A stretch of 50,437 nucleotides of DNA from CAYQQU01 sp964419545 (GTDB lineage: Bacteria > Bacteroidota > Bacteroidia > Chitinophagales > Saprospiraceae), in NCBI GenBank assembly GCA_964419545.1, contig CAYQQU010000041.1, positions 1 to 50,437 on the forward strand, written 5' to 3'. Below the pieces are notes generated by a model that worked only from the letters and a program-made list of their open reading frames with translations, did not search any database and was not told where the DNA came from. How positions within the stretch are numbered: position 1 is the stretch's first letter; each line of letters begins with the position of its first letter. Below are positions 16,704 to 25,652 of the stretch, piece after piece. Position numbers and translations under genes: made by a program.

Positions 16704-17357
16704 TCAGGCTTTCACCTCCACCGACTTGCCCTTTTTCTGCTTGTCTCGGGGAATAGTGCCGAAGACGTAGTCCCAAAGCGGCGAGCTCACGCCGTAGAGG
16801 ACGGTATTGTCGTGGTAGTGGTGGATGGCGTGGTTGGTCCACAGCGCTTTCAGAAAGTTGTTGGGCGGCCGGAACGCATGGACGCAGTAGTGAACACCGA
16901 GATAACCGACGTAGCCGATCGCGAAACCCGAGAGGGTGGCGTAGCCGTAGTCGCCGAGCGCCAGCCGGAATATCGCATAGAATACCGTAACGTAGATGAT
17001 GATACCCAGGGGCGGCATGGCCAGCCGTTGCTTATCCTTGGGAAAATCGTGATGGGCGCCGTGGATGGCGTAGGCGAATTTGGCCCGCCATTCCGAGGTC
17101 GGTTCGATGTGGTAGAGATTGCGATGCAGGACGTATTCGGCCAGGGTGAACACGAAAAAACCGGTAAAGAAAAGCAGCGCCGTTTTCAGCGCGGAAAAAT
17201 CGGTGTGCACGCTCGACCGGTAGATCAGCCAGCCGGAAAAGGCGACTACCATCCCGATAGGCACCAGGATGTGGGTGCGGGTCAGGTAGTTCAACCACTT
17301 ATTCTTGAAAATATCCGGCGAAACATTTTGGTTGGAAATAGTCTTCTTCTCGTTCAT
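16704..17357 (-). CDS. fatty acid hydroxylase / sterol desaturase superfamily protein
   Basis: 217 residues, four to five membrane segments. It carries the histidine boxes of a di-iron membrane hydroxylase: HRNLYH (near residue 80), HGAHHDF (near 100), HYCVHAF (near 155) and NHAIHHYHD (near 178). The layout and size match bacterial relatives of fatty acid 2-hydroxylase (FA2H/Scs7), which 2-hydroxylates acyl chains of sphingolipids. Bacteroidota commonly make sphingolipids, so that substrate is plausible but not shown. It stands alone on its strand, with a repeat-filled gap downstream. Confidence 0.88.
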   Translation of the reverse strand: MNEKKTISNQNVSPDIFKNKWLNYLTRTHILVPIGMVVAFSGWLIYRSSVHTDFSALKTALLFFTGFFVFTLAEYVLHRNLYHIEPTSEWRAKFAYAIHGAHHDFPKDKQRLAMPPLGIIIYVTVFYAIFRLALGDYGYATLSGFAIGYVGYLGVHYCVHAFRPPNNFLKALWTNHAIHHYHDNTVLYGVSSPLWDYVFGTIPRDKQKKGKSVEVKA

Positions 17358-17470
17358 GACTGCGATAAGTTTTCGGTATTAGCTGCTTTTGGAATCGCAA
17401 TTTAGGAAGATGGCCCTGTAGTATCAAATACCTGGGGCATCATTTTATACCGATTTGACAATCATCTGGA

Positions 17471-18544
17471 TTAAATTTTCAGGGTCTGCCGCAGGTAGCG
17501 CTGGGTACGGAGCTTATACGTCTTATACATGCGGCGGAAGCTTTCGTATTGCGAAACCGGCTGCTGGTTGCTCAGGAAGCCCTGTTGTTTCATCCATTCG
17601 TCGTTGTACACCTTACCCAGGTAGCGGCTGCCGTGATCGGGGAAGAGCACCACCACCACGTCGGTGGGCTTAAGTTGCTGCCGGATCTTGAAGACGGCGT
17701 CCAGGGCCGAACCCGACGAATAGCCGACCAGAAGGCCTTCGCGGCGGGCGAGCTCGCGGGCGCGCAGGGCGGAGTTGCGGTCGGTTACTTTGACGAAGTC
17801 GTCGATCAGGTCGAAGGCGACATTGTCCGGGATGATGGTTTTACCCAGCCCTTCTACCTTGTAGGAATAGATCTCGTTCTTATCGAAGATTCCCGTCTGC
17901 CAGTATTTTTTAAGCACCGAGCCGTAGGCGTCGACAGCGATGATGCGGACAGCCGGATTTTTTTCTTTGAGGTAACGTGCGGTGCCCGACAGGGTGCCGC
18001 CGGTGCCGGCGCAGCATACGTAGTGGGTGACGCGGCCTTCGGTATCTTCCCAGATCTCGGGGCCGGTGGAGTGGTAGTGAGCCCCGGAATTGTCCAGGTT
18101 CCAGTTTTGGCCCAGATAGTAGGAGTTGGGCCGGGTGCGCGCCAGTTCTTCGGCCCGCGAATAATAGGAGCGAGGATCTTCGGGTTCGACGTCGGCCGGG
18201 CAGACGATCACTTCCGCGCCCAGGGAGCGCAGCAGGGCCAGCTTTTCCTGTGACGCTTTACTGGTGACGGTCAGGACGCACTGGTACCCTTTCAGGGCGC
18301 AAACCATGGCGAGACTGAAACCCGTATTGCCGGAAGTGGCTTCGATCACCGTGCCGCCCGGGTGGAGGTTGCCCCTCTTTTCGGCTTGCTCCACCATGTG
18401 GAAAGCGATCCGGTCCTTGGCAGACTGGCCGGGGTTGAAAGCTTCAACTTTGGCGTAAACTTGGGCAGGGATGTTCTCACAAATGCGGTTCAACTCGATA
18501 AGCGGAGTCTTCCCGATAGTTGCTAATACATTCTCGTAGCGCAT
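17471..18544 (-). CDS. PLP-dependent cysteine synthase / cystathionine beta-synthase family protein
   Basis: 357 residues of fold-type II PLP enzyme. IGKTPLIEL is near residue 11, the PLP lysine in NPGQSAKDRIAF near residue 43 (NPGGSVKDR in most relatives), the phosphate-side loop EATSGNTGFSLAM near 68, and CAGTGGTLSGTARY near 180. The C-terminus has about 30 extra basic residues (YKTYKLRTQRYLRQTLKI) but no CBS domain. Members make cysteine from O-acetylserine or cystathionine from serine and homocysteine; the TVTSKASQEK and GLGKTIIPDN stretches are closer to the cystathionine beta-synthase side. The exact substrate is uncertain. Monocistronic. Confidence 0.9.
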   Translation of the reverse strand: MRYENVLATIGKTPLIELNRICENIPAQVYAKVEAFNPGQSAKDRIAFHMVEQAEKRGNLHPGGTVIEATSGNTGFSLAMVCALKGYQCVLTVTSKASQEKLALLRSLGAEVIVCPADVEPEDPRSYYSRAEELARTRPNSYYLGQNWNLDNSGAHYHSTGPEIWEDTEGRVTHYVCCAGTGGTLSGTARYLKEKNPAVRIIAVDAYGSVLKKYWQTGIFDKNEIYSYKVEGLGKTIIPDNVAFDLIDDFVKVTDRNSALRARELARREGLLVGYSSGSALDAVFKIRQQLKPTDVVVVLFPDHGSRYLGKVYNDEWMKQQGFLSNQQPVSQYESFRRMYKTYKLRTQRYLRQTLKI

Positions 18545-18782
18545 AACTACTCAGTTTTAATTAAATGGCGTTTTTTGATTTTATTGGCCGGCATGAGACT
18601 ATGCGCCATTTAATTTGTTCCTTCGGAACACTGAGCTTACTATTTTCCAAGAGGTAAAATTACAAAGGCGAGACAGAAAAACAAAATATGCGGTCGGAAA
18701 CTCCTTTTTTTACCCTCGTAAGGGTTTGTTTTTCAGGGATTATTGGCAAAATTTGCGGTCGTTTCTCAAAAGATCGTCGCAC

Positions 18783-19214
18783 ATGGACAACACGGTTTCA
18801 CTCAAAGTTCGCCTGATCCTCTACTACAAAGGGCAGATCCTTCTGTTGAGGCAAACCAAACCGCAGGGCGGGAACTACACCCTGGTGGGCGGCGGCGTGG
18901 AAAAGATGGAATACGCGCGCGCCAGCCTCATCCGCGAAGCGTGGGAAGAAGCCGGCATCTTTCTCAAGGCGGAAGACCTACAGCTGGTGCACGTGCTGCA
19001 CAAGCGGAAAGCCGACGAACAGCGCATCACCCTGTATTTTAAGGCCTACCGGTGGGAAGGAAAACTGAAAGCCCGCGAGACCCACAAATTCCGCGAAGCG
19101 GAGTGGTTCCACCTCGACGAGCTGCCCCGCAACCTCACCGAAACCGTGCGGCACGTACTCGAAGAATACCGGCACGGGCATGTTTATTCGGAATTCCCGG
19201 GCGATACCCCGTAG
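18783..19214 (+). CDS. NUDIX hydrolase
   Basis: 143 residues from ATG 18783. The frame stays open upstream to 18615, but those residues are non-family-like and the Met before DNTVSLKVRLILYYKG fits the domain start. The complete Nudix box G-x5-E-x7-REAWEEAGI is seen (near residues 38-60), the metal-binding helix that cleaves X-linked nucleoside diphosphates. The substrate may be an oxidised nucleotide, sugar nucleotide or cofactor; sequence does not say which. It is divergent from the PLP enzyme. Confidence 0.92.
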   Translation: MDNTVSLKVRLILYYKGQILLLRQTKPQGGNYTLVGGGVEKMEYARASLIREAWEEAGIFLKAEDLQLVHVLHKRKADEQRITLYFKAYRWEGKLKARETHKFREAEWFHLDELPRNLTETVRHVLEEYRHGHVYSEFPGDTP

Positions 19215-19317
19215 CGAACGGGAATAACCCGGCAGCGTCCCCATTGCCGAAAACGCAACGGAAGGGCGTGGGCGGGCTATTCCCGGACAAAGCGCTTCTG
19301 AAAAGCGGCGCGCCGGA

Positions 19318-19782
19318 TCAGGCGCCCGACTTTTTCAGGTTTATTTTCTTGGCCGTCTTGTTCTTCGCTTTCGAACAGGCGGCTTGCTGGGCGGCCGAAC
19401 AGCAGCTCTTGCCGGCTACTTTGGTGCCTTTGGCGCAGCAGGCCGCTCCTTTACCCTGGCCGTTACCCTGCCCGGCGTTGCCGACGAGTTTTGCCGGAAC
19501 AAAAGCCTCCGACTTGTTGCAGTACTGGACGGCCGCGTAGGAGACTTTCCCGGAGGCGGGGCAGACCGTTTTGCGAACGTAAGATACTTCGCCGGTTTCG
19601 GCATCTTTGCGCGCTTCGATGTTTTCGTCGAGCGCGGCGGCGCGGGCGGCCGCTTCCTGGAATTCGGGGGTAACTCTTACCTTTTCGGCTTTGGCTTTGG
19701 CGCCGCCGCAGGCGTGCTGCGCCGTGGCCGTCGTCACAAAAAGACCTCCCATCAGGCAGAAGAGAAGAAACAGCTTTTTCAT
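19318..19782 (-). CDS. cysteine-rich secreted hypothetical protein
   Basis: 154 residues. The start at 19782 was chosen because it opens a signal peptide (MKKLFLLFCLMGGLFVTTATAQ); an upstream in-frame Met would bury it. The mature part has about ten cysteines: HACGG, KTVCPASGKVSYAAVQYCNK, then GAACCAKG, KSCCSA and QAACSKA. It ends in a very basic tail (KNKTAKKINLKKSGA). The clustered CC pairs suggest metal binding or disulfide bonding in the periplasm. Not recognised as a named family. Confidence 0.7.
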   Translation of the reverse strand: MKKLFLLFCLMGGLFVTTATAQHACGGAKAKAEKVRVTPEFQEAAARAAALDENIEARKDAETGEVSYVRKTVCPASGKVSYAAVQYCNKSEAFVPAKLVGNAGQGNGQGKGAACCAKGTKVAGKSCCSAAQQAACSKAKNKTAKKINLKKSGA

Positions 19783-19877
19783 AATCAAGCAACTTTGGTG
19801 TGGCAATAGTACCACCTCCAAAGATAAGACACCCGATCGGACTGAGCTGTTATTTAACGATTTCTTAAAATTTGCGT

Positions 19878-21479
19878 CTACTCAAAATTGGTCTTGCCGA
19901 TGCGCCGCCAGTTGATGCCGTTGGCGAGGCTGCCTTCCTTGGTGGCGAACCAGATGAATAACGGCTTCCCGACGATGTGATCCTCAGGAACGTAGCCCCA
20001 GATGCGGGAATCTTCGGAATTGTGGCGGTTGTCGCCCATCATCCAGTAGTAATTCTGCCGGAAGGTGTACCGGTCGGTGGCTTCGCCGTTGATGTAAAAC
20101 TTGCCGTTGCGCTGAGCAAAATCGTTGCCTTCGTAGGTCTGGATGATCCGTCGGTACAGCGCGATGTTGGATTCGGTGAGTTGGACGGTGGCCCCTTCCT
20201 CGGGGATGTAGATGGGGCCGAAATTGTCGACGGTCCAGTTGGGAAAATGCTCCGGATCGTGGGGGAAGGTCTTATTGGGATTGCGCTGCAGGGCGCCGAC
20301 CTCTACCGGCTCGATCTCGATATTGGGATCCATTGACTGGATTTTGGCCTTCTGGTCTTCGGATAGAATGAGAACCAGGGAGTTGTTGCTCTGATCGATG
20401 CGGTCTTCGCGGGAGATGCCCCATTCGTCGAACTTGGCGGTGTTAATAGTGCCCGAAGGGTAATTGACCATATACATGAACTGGATGTACTCCGGCTTTT
20501 TAGCGGGCCGGCCGTTGATGTATACCTGCCGGTCGCGGATCATCAGGCTGTCGCCGGGCAGGCCGATACAGCGTTTGATGTAGTGGTCTTTTTTGTCCAT
20601 GGGTCGGGTGACCAGCTTTTTGCGGCCGCTCTTGATCTGCTGGGCGTGCATGGGCGGCAGAGAACCGCGCCGGTAGTCGTAGATGCCCCAGGTGCGTTCG
20701 GGGAAGATGTAGACGCTGTCGCCTTCCGGATAGTTGAAAACGACGGGGTCGTTGTGGTCGATGCTTTCCAGGGCGGGCAGGCGGTAGTAGTCGAGCTTCG
20801 GGTTTTCCAGATACGACTCGGCGTTGAGCCCGGGAATGCGGTTGTGCAGCAGCGGCACCATGGCGATGGTCTGCGGCATGCGGATGCCGTAGTGGGCCTT
20901 GCTCACGAAGAGGAAATCGCCTACCAGCATCGACCCTTCCATGGAGGAAGTGGGGATGACGTAGGCCTCGATGAGGAACATGCGAATGAAAGCGGCGGCA
21001 AAAACGGCGAAGATAATGGCTTCGGCCCACTCGCGCACCGAGGATTTCCGGTAGGGGTTCTGGGCTTCCAGCTTTTTGACCAGGCGGGTGTTGTTGCCGT
21101 CGCGGGCGTCCTTTAGTTTGGCCTTGAACTCGCGTTCTTTGTCGAGAATGGGGCCCTCGTATTTTTCTTCGGGCTTCAGGCCGAGGTACAGAAAGGCGAG
21201 CGGCAGCAAGACAACCGCTACGACGCTATGCCAGAAAAGGTGATAGCCGAACGACCGCACCAAATCGATGGCCATGCCCGCCAGGATGAAAATATTGACG
21301 ATCGGGAACAGCAGCCAGGCGGCGTGCCAGGGCTTGCGGCCGATGATCTTACACCAGACCACGAAGTTCAGGCCAGGCGCCAGGCCTTTCCAGCCGGCTT
21401 CTCCGGCTTTCGGGAAGATGAAAAACAATCCGGCGCTCATCAGCAGATAGCCGGTCAGAAAAAATAGCATTAAGCCCAT
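19878..21479 (-). CDS. lepB: signal peptidase I with N-terminal DUF5684-like membrane domain
   Basis: Inner-membrane leader peptidase that cuts signal peptides from secreted proteins. It has 533 residues from ATG 21479, against about 320 in E. coli. The extra length is an N-terminal four-helix region (EAGWKGLAPGLNFVVWCKII, then FPIVNIFILAGMAIDLVRSFG) resembling DUF5684, plus a large insertion in the catalytic domain, both common in Bacteroidota. Catalytic serine in IPTSSMEGSML (near residue 190), general-base lysine in HYIKRCIGLPGDS (near 330), and the closing box MMGDNRHNSEDSRIWGYVPE (near 500). An in-frame TTG 48 bp upstream is rejected because the promoter -7 box lies inside that stretch. 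Confidence 0.95.
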   Translation of the reverse strand: MGLMLFFLTGYLLMSAGLFFIFPKAGEAGWKGLAPGLNFVVWCKIIGRKPWHAAWLLFPIVNIFILAGMAIDLVRSFGYHLFWHSVVAVVLLPLAFLYLGLKPEEKYEGPILDKEREFKAKLKDARDGNNTRLVKKLEAQNPYRKSSVREWAEAIIFAVFAAAFIRMFLIEAYVIPTSSMEGSMLVGDFLFVSKAHYGIRMPQTIAMVPLLHNRIPGLNAESYLENPKLDYYRLPALESIDHNDPVVFNYPEGDSVYIFPERTWGIYDYRRGSLPPMHAQQIKSGRKKLVTRPMDKKDHYIKRCIGLPGDSLMIRDRQVYINGRPAKKPEYIQFMYMVNYPSGTINTAKFDEWGISREDRIDQSNNSLVLILSEDQKAKIQSMDPNIEIEPVEVGALQRNPNKTFPHDPEHFPNWTVDNFGPIYIPEEGATVQLTESNIALYRRIIQTYEGNDFAQRNGKFYINGEATDRYTFRQNYYWMMGDNRHNSEDSRIWGYVPEDHIVGKPLFIWFATKEGSLANGINWRRIGKTNFE

Positions 21480-21500
21480 GCAATAACTTTTTAAACCCTG

Positions 21501-21527
21501 CAAATATAAACGAAAAAGCCAGGACAA
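21501..21527 (-). promoter_or_regulatory. promoter of signal peptidase I
   Basis: On the minus strand the -7 box TATATTTG (21508-21501) matches TAnnTTTG, with TTG (21527-21525) 16 bp upstream. It ends 21 bp before ATG 21479, which supports that start. Confidence 0.6.
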
Positions 21528-21587
21528 TCATGCCGCTCGTAGCGGAGAATGGATAAAGGTGCGGCCCCCCGGGACGGAGGCGGGAGC

Positions 21588-21956
21588 TTATTCTACGAAA
21601 CCCGTGATCCAGAGTTTCTCGGCCTTGCGTTGTTTGTCGAAATACACCTTGATGTAGCGGCGAAAATAACCGTTGTCGCGCGCGTCGTAGTCTACGGTGA
21701 TGCGGGCCTCGTCGCCCGGCGGTATGGGCCCGTCCGTCCAGGCGGGTGCAGTGCAGCCGCAGGCAGCGCGCACATTATCGATATGAAGGGTGTCGGCGCT
21801 GATGTTGCGAAATTGGAATTGGTGCGTGACCTCTTCCCGGGAGCGCAGATCGCCGAAGTCGTGCTCGGTGGGACTGATCCATTCGACGATCGCTTTTTTC
21901 TGAAAGGCCATGAGTGCGATCAGGGCGAGGCCGGGGAGCAGGTAGCGGAAAATCAT
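21588..21956 (-). CDS. DUF1573 domain protein
   Basis: 122 residues with an N-terminal hydrophobic segment (MIFRYLLPGLALIALMAF), then one Ig-like DUF1573 domain: EHDFGDLRSREEVTHQFQF, then ADTLHIDNVRAACGCTAP with the family's CGC(T) signature, and GDEARITVDYDARDNGYF. Such proteins are periplasmic or surface-exposed in Bacteroidota, with an unknown, probably binding, role. It starts 12 bp after the stop of the DUF2452 gene on the same strand, so the two are probably co-transcribed. Confidence 0.85.
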   Translation of the reverse strand: MIFRYLLPGLALIALMAFQKKAIVEWISPTEHDFGDLRSREEVTHQFQFRNISADTLHIDNVRAACGCTAPAWTDGPIPPGDEARITVDYDARDNGYFRRYIKVYFDKQRKAEKLWITGFVE

Positions 21957-21968
21957 GGCGGGAAAATT

Positions 21969-22466
21969 TTATACTTCTTCGGCTTCCGTCTCTTCGGTAT
22001 CGACCGCTTCGTTCATTTCTATCACTTCCCAGGTGTGATCGGCGAGCATGCGCACCGATGCGACGAAGCGGTAGGGCGGCTCAGCGCCCCATTCGACGGG
22101 CCCCACCATGGAGAGGACGTTCTTGCCATTGCTGCGCCGGTAGAGGTGATAGGTAAATCCGACCAGCGGCTCGAAGTTCATCTCGGCCAGGTAGATCTGT
22201 TCGGAGACGGAGACGCGGTCTTTGATCGTTTTGGCCTGCTGAGCGAGCAGCTCGATCTGCTTGCGGATCTGGTCGAGCTGCATCTCGGTCTGTTCGTACA
22301 TAGAGGAGACGGCGCGCCCTTTGACGCGGCCCTTGTCGATGGGCTTGATCTCCACACCGCCTACTGTATGCGCGTAAGGCAGGGCGTGCGGATTTTCCGC
22401 CACCTTGTCGGGATCGATGGGGTTGATGACCTTCTCCTCGGTATTTTGTTCGTTTTTATTTGCCAT
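21969..22466 (-). CDS. DUF2452 domain protein
   Basis: 165 residues, cytoplasmic-looking. The body NPHALPYAHTVGGVEIKPID, then GRAVSSMYEQTEMQLDQIRK, and EMNFEPLVGFTYHLYRR match the DUF2452 pattern widespread in Bacteroidota. It has a low-complexity acidic tail (EAVDTEETEAEEV). It leads a two-gene unit with DUF1573. No function is known. Confidence 0.8.
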   Translation of the reverse strand: MANKNEQNTEEKVINPIDPDKVAENPHALPYAHTVGGVEIKPIDKGRVKGRAVSSMYEQTEMQLDQIRKQIELLAQQAKTIKDRVSVSEQIYLAEMNFEPLVGFTYHLYRRSNGKNVLSMVGPVEWGAEPPYRFVASVRMLADHTWEVIEMNEAVDTEETEAEEV

Positions 22467-22535
22467 AACACAAAAGTAACCCGATTCGCAGACAAATGTT
22501 TAGGGCGAAACGAAAAGAGGGAGGGGCTAAAATGG

Positions 22536-22572
22536 CAAAACCGCCGTCCTCACGGAGAGGGACGGCGGTTTT
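22536..22572 (-). terminator. rho-independent terminator after the coiled-coil gene
   Basis: Perfect 14-bp stem CAAAACCGCCGTCC / GGACGGCGGTTTTG (22536-22549, 22559-22572) with a 9-base loop, about 20 bp past the coiled-coil gene stop. The A/T runs at both stem ends would let it work in both directions. Confidence 0.85.
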
Positions 22573-22593
22573 GCAGCATGACCGGCCCGCAGT

Positions 22594-23619
22594 TTAGCGC
22601 AGCTTGAAGGTATTGGCGCCGGCGAGGTGGCCTTTGTTGTACACCTCTACCGTATAGTCGCCTTCCTGAAGCGGCTGGTCGGGCTCCCACTGCAGGCAGT
22701 AAGTAGCCTGGTCGCGGTTGTAATCCACTTCTTTGACCTTGGTGTAGCGCACCTCCTGGCTGGTGGCCCGGTTGACCAGGACGCCCGAGCCTTTGGAGTC
22801 GAGAGCGAGCGTTTCGCCCGACGGGTTGATGATGCGCACGTGGAAAACTTCCGTGCCCGGCTCCGCGATCTCGTTAACCGTGGTGTTGAAGCAGACCTCC
22901 AGCAGATCGACGTTCTTGGCGCTGCGGCGCGTCACTTCCTTGCCGCTCGACTTAATCTTGACGCCGTTGCCTTCCAGCTCCGACACTTTGATCACGGACG
23001 CCATATTGACCTTTTTCGACAGCCGGCTGCGGCTGGCTTCGAGTTGTTCTTTCTCGCTCACCAGGGCGGCTTTGGCCGAAGAAAGCTGCTGGTTGGCGAC
23101 GTACTGCGAATCGAGATTGGTGCGCAGATCCTGGTTCACCTCAGAGAGTTCTTCGTTATTGGCCAGCAACTCTTCGTTTTCCTGGCGCAGCTGATTAATC
23201 TCGGCGAGGTACTGCTCGACCTGTGCGGAGAGGTCGCGGATCTTGCGGCGCGCCTCGTCGAGGTCGCGCTTGGAACGCAGCAGGCGGTCGATGTCCTCCT
23301 TCTGCGTGCGTAGTTCTTCTTTCTGGCTCTCGATCAGTGCGTTGAGCTCTTCGTTCTGTCCTTTTTTCTCTTCGAGTTCCGACAAGGCGGCATAGTATTG
23401 CTGCTCGAGCTCGGCGCGTAGTTGTTCCGTTTCATCCAGCTCGGTGTTCAGTTCTGTGTTGAGGCGGTCCTGCTTGAATTTGTTGAAAAGCAGGAACGCA
23501 TTTACACCCAGCAACAGGACGATGATGACCGCGGCAATAGCGATGAGGCGCTGCTTGGAATTGTCCGAGCCGCCGCTATTGGGCGCAGGCGCAGGGTTTT
23601 GACTGCTGTTGGTAGTCAT
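22594..23619 (-). CDS. membrane-anchored coiled-coil protein
   Basis: 341 residues. A short cytoplasmic proline-rich N-terminus is followed by one membrane helix (RLIAIAAVIIVLLLGVNAFL, about 23-45), then a long heptad-rich coiled coil from about 50 to 205 (EELNALIESQKEELRTQKED, then IDRLLRSKRDLDEARRKIRD), and a beta-rich domain to the end (VCFNTTVNEIAEPGTEVFHV, then LQWEPDQPLQEGDYTVEVYN). The topology suggests a periplasmic rod carrying a binding domain, perhaps in envelope organisation. I do not recognise a named family. Its own terminator follows directly. Confidence 0.85.
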   Translation of the reverse strand: MTTNSSQNPAPAPNSGGSDNSKQRLIAIAAVIIVLLLGVNAFLLFNKFKQDRLNTELNTELDETEQLRAELEQQYYAALSELEEKKGQNEELNALIESQKEELRTQKEDIDRLLRSKRDLDEARRKIRDLSAQVEQYLAEINQLRQENEELLANNEELSEVNQDLRTNLDSQYVANQQLSSAKAALVSEKEQLEASRSRLSKKVNMASVIKVSELEGNGVKIKSSGKEVTRRSAKNVDLLEVCFNTTVNEIAEPGTEVFHVRIINPSGETLALDSKGSGVLVNRATSQEVRYTKVKEVDYNRDQATYCLQWEPDQPLQEGDYTVEVYNKGHLAGANTFKLR

Positions 23620-23776
23620 AATGGAAAGCGATTTTGTTAATAAAGCGTGTTTTACCGTTTTGTTTCACAACCGGCAAGCTGCCGGTTCTGTATTTGCAAC
23701 CTCTAACGGCCGGGGTTCGTTCTAAATTGTCCGGGCTTTTGGAAAATTACGAAGCGGTAAGCGTGGCGGGAAAAAC

Positions 23777-23810
23777 AAAAGGGTACCCTCGATGACGAAG
23801 ATACCCTTTT
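23777..23810 (-). terminator. terminator-like hairpin in the 520-bp gap
   Basis: Arms AAAAGGGTA / TACCCTTTT (23777-23785, 23802-23810). Read on the minus strand the stem is followed by TTTTGTTTTT, a U-tract, so it looks like the end of a short minus-strand transcript. No convincing gene feeds it; upstream on that strand an unrecognised 30-codon open stretch without a start (about 23896-23990) is visible. Otherwise the gap 23620-24141 appears empty. Confidence 0.45.
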
Positions 23811-24141
23811 CTAAACATACTCATGAGATTATAATTTCCTTCGCGTTTTTTGTTTGACCTTAAGATAAAAGAGTAGTGTAATGCCTAATGAAGTTGGGAT
23901 TCAATAATCTGTTGATAGTAAGCAGTCGCGGTCAGGAAATTGCCATCTGCATGAGCTTCTTTGTGATAAATAGTGTTTCATTGTGAGTGACAGTACAAAA
24001 ATGTCCTTTTTTGTATAGCGACAATAGTACAATTTTGTAACTTTCTGGAAATTTCAGCGTAGACGATATTTAAATAAATGCTTTGCTTTCAAACGAATAG
24101 CATTTAAGTTTCTGAAAAAAGTTAACCTGAAAACTGATCCC

Positions 24142-25593
24142 ATGAAACAAAGTAAAGTGGTAAAACACCTCTCTGAATTGTCCGTCCGGGACCGCGAGCG
24201 ATTTCGCCTCTTCGCCCATTCGCCATATTTTAATCAGCACGACTCGACGGTACAGCTCCTCGAAATCATCCTCGAACACATCAAATCGCCGAACGGCGAG
24301 CTGGACCGGTACGCTATTTACGAGCAGCTTTTTCCGGGGGAACCCTACCGGGAGCAGAAGATCCACAACCTGCTTTCCTATATCAAAAAACTGTACCACC
24401 GCTTTCTGGCGAACGAACACCTCGAACAGCTCGACTACCGCGAACAGCTCTTCACCGTCGAGGCCGCCCACGAGCACAACCAGTTCGACCTGATGGTCAA
24501 CCGCGCCAACAACCTGGAAAAGGTGCTGCGCAAACGGGCCGTGGTCAATAGCGATTACTACTTCATCAACTACCGCCTCAACTACCTGCTGGGCTATTTC
24601 GGCGGCGAGCACTTCGACCGCTCGGCCTCCACCACGCTGCAGCGCATGATCGACAACCTCGACAAATACTATATCGTCGAAAAACTGAAAAACGGCTGCC
24701 ACCTCATCGGGCACTCCATGAACCTCAACGCTCGCTACGAACTCCGCTTCCTGGACGAGATCGTAGCCCACGTGCGGGAAAACTGGGACGACTTCGCCCA
24801 AGACCTCACCATCCAGATGTACTACACCATCCTGATGAGCCTGCGCGACGAAGACAACCTCGACTACTACCGGGAAATGAAGCGCTTCGTGCTGGAACGA
24901 ACCCAGCAGCTTTCTTCCAACGACGCCCGCGACCTCTACATCTTCTCCTACAACTTCTGTATCATGAAGATCAACCAGGGGTGGAGCGAGTTCCAGCGCG
25001 AGTTGTTCCAGCTTTACAAGGAAGGGCTCAAGACGGAGCTGCTGCTCACCCACGGCATCCTCGGCGAGTGGGATTACAAAAACATCGCCACTCTGGGCTG
25101 CAGCCTGAAAGAATACGAATGGACAGAGGCGTTCATCGAAGAATACAAGGAACACCTGCCGGCGCACCGCCGCGAAAACGCTTACCGCTACAATCTGGCC
25201 AATCTCCACTACCACAAACAAAATTACTACGAGACCTTGTCGACGCTGCTCCACGTGCAGTTCACCGACGTCAAGTACCACCTCAATACGGGCTTCCTCC
25301 TGCTGCGCACCTACTACGCCCTGGAAGATACGGAAGCACTGCTCTCCCAGATCGAAGCGCTGCGCATCTACGTGATGCGCAATAAGAATATGACAACCGA
25401 CCAAAAGCGCGGCTACACCAATTTCCTGCGCTTCGCCAAGCGCCTGGTGCAGCTCAAACACCAGTCGGCAGCCTACTCACATAAAAGCCTGGAAGAAAAA
25501 CTCAGCAGCCTGGCCCGCAAGATCCAGGAAACGGACAAGGTCATCAACCGCTACTGGCTGCTGGAGGAATGCGGCGTTAAAGAAATGGCGTAG
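24142..25593 (+). CDS. large helical hypothetical protein
   Basis: 483 residues, cytoplasmic, no signal or membrane segment, almost wholly alpha-helical by composition and rich in Tyr, Leu and charged residues. I know no named family, although its style (VVKHLSELSVRDRERFRLFA, then FNQHDSTVQLLEIILEHIKS, YREQKIHNLLSYIKKLYHRF) resembles lineage-specific Saprospiria proteins. The later half, with ENAYRYNLANLHYHKQNYYE and LLLRTYYALEDTEALLSQIE, suggests divergent TPR-like repeats. It is monocistronic with a long, AT-rich upstream region, so it may have its own regulation. Confidence 0.8.
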   Translation: MKQSKVVKHLSELSVRDRERFRLFAHSPYFNQHDSTVQLLEIILEHIKSPNGELDRYAIYEQLFPGEPYREQKIHNLLSYIKKLYHRFLANEHLEQLDYREQLFTVEAAHEHNQFDLMVNRANNLEKVLRKRAVVNSDYYFINYRLNYLLGYFGGEHFDRSASTTLQRMIDNLDKYYIVEKLKNGCHLIGHSMNLNARYELRFLDEIVAHVRENWDDFAQDLTIQMYYTILMSLRDEDNLDYYREMKRFVLERTQQLSSNDARDLYIFSYNFCIMKINQGWSEFQRELFQLYKEGLKTELLLTHGILGEWDYKNIATLGCSLKEYEWTEAFIEEYKEHLPAHRRENAYRYNLANLHYHKQNYYETLSTLLHVQFTDVKYHLNTGFLLLRTYYALEDTEALLSQIEALRIYVMRNKNMTTDQKRGYTNFLRFAKRLVQLKHQSAAYSHKSLEEKLSSLARKIQETDKVINRYWLLEECGVKEMA

Positions 25594-25598
25594 AGAGA

Positions 25599-25642
25599 TT
25601 AACCCGGATTATTCATGGTTTCTTCGCAATAGAATAATCCGG
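25599..25642. repeat. REP-like element D, copy 4
   Basis: TTAACCCGGATTATTCATGG followed after a short spacer (TTTCTTCGCAATA) by GAATAATCCGG: one complete and one partial arm of the palindromic unit. It lies in the short gap between two converging genes, where it could act as a terminator. Confidence 0.6.
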
Positions 25643-25652
25643 CTCTGCCCAT

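Noticed and set aside
24070..25461. 463-codon minus-strand ORF opposite the 483-residue hypothetical gene
   Set aside because: It is Val/Phe-rich antisense; the plus-strand frame has the better start, natural composition and codon use.
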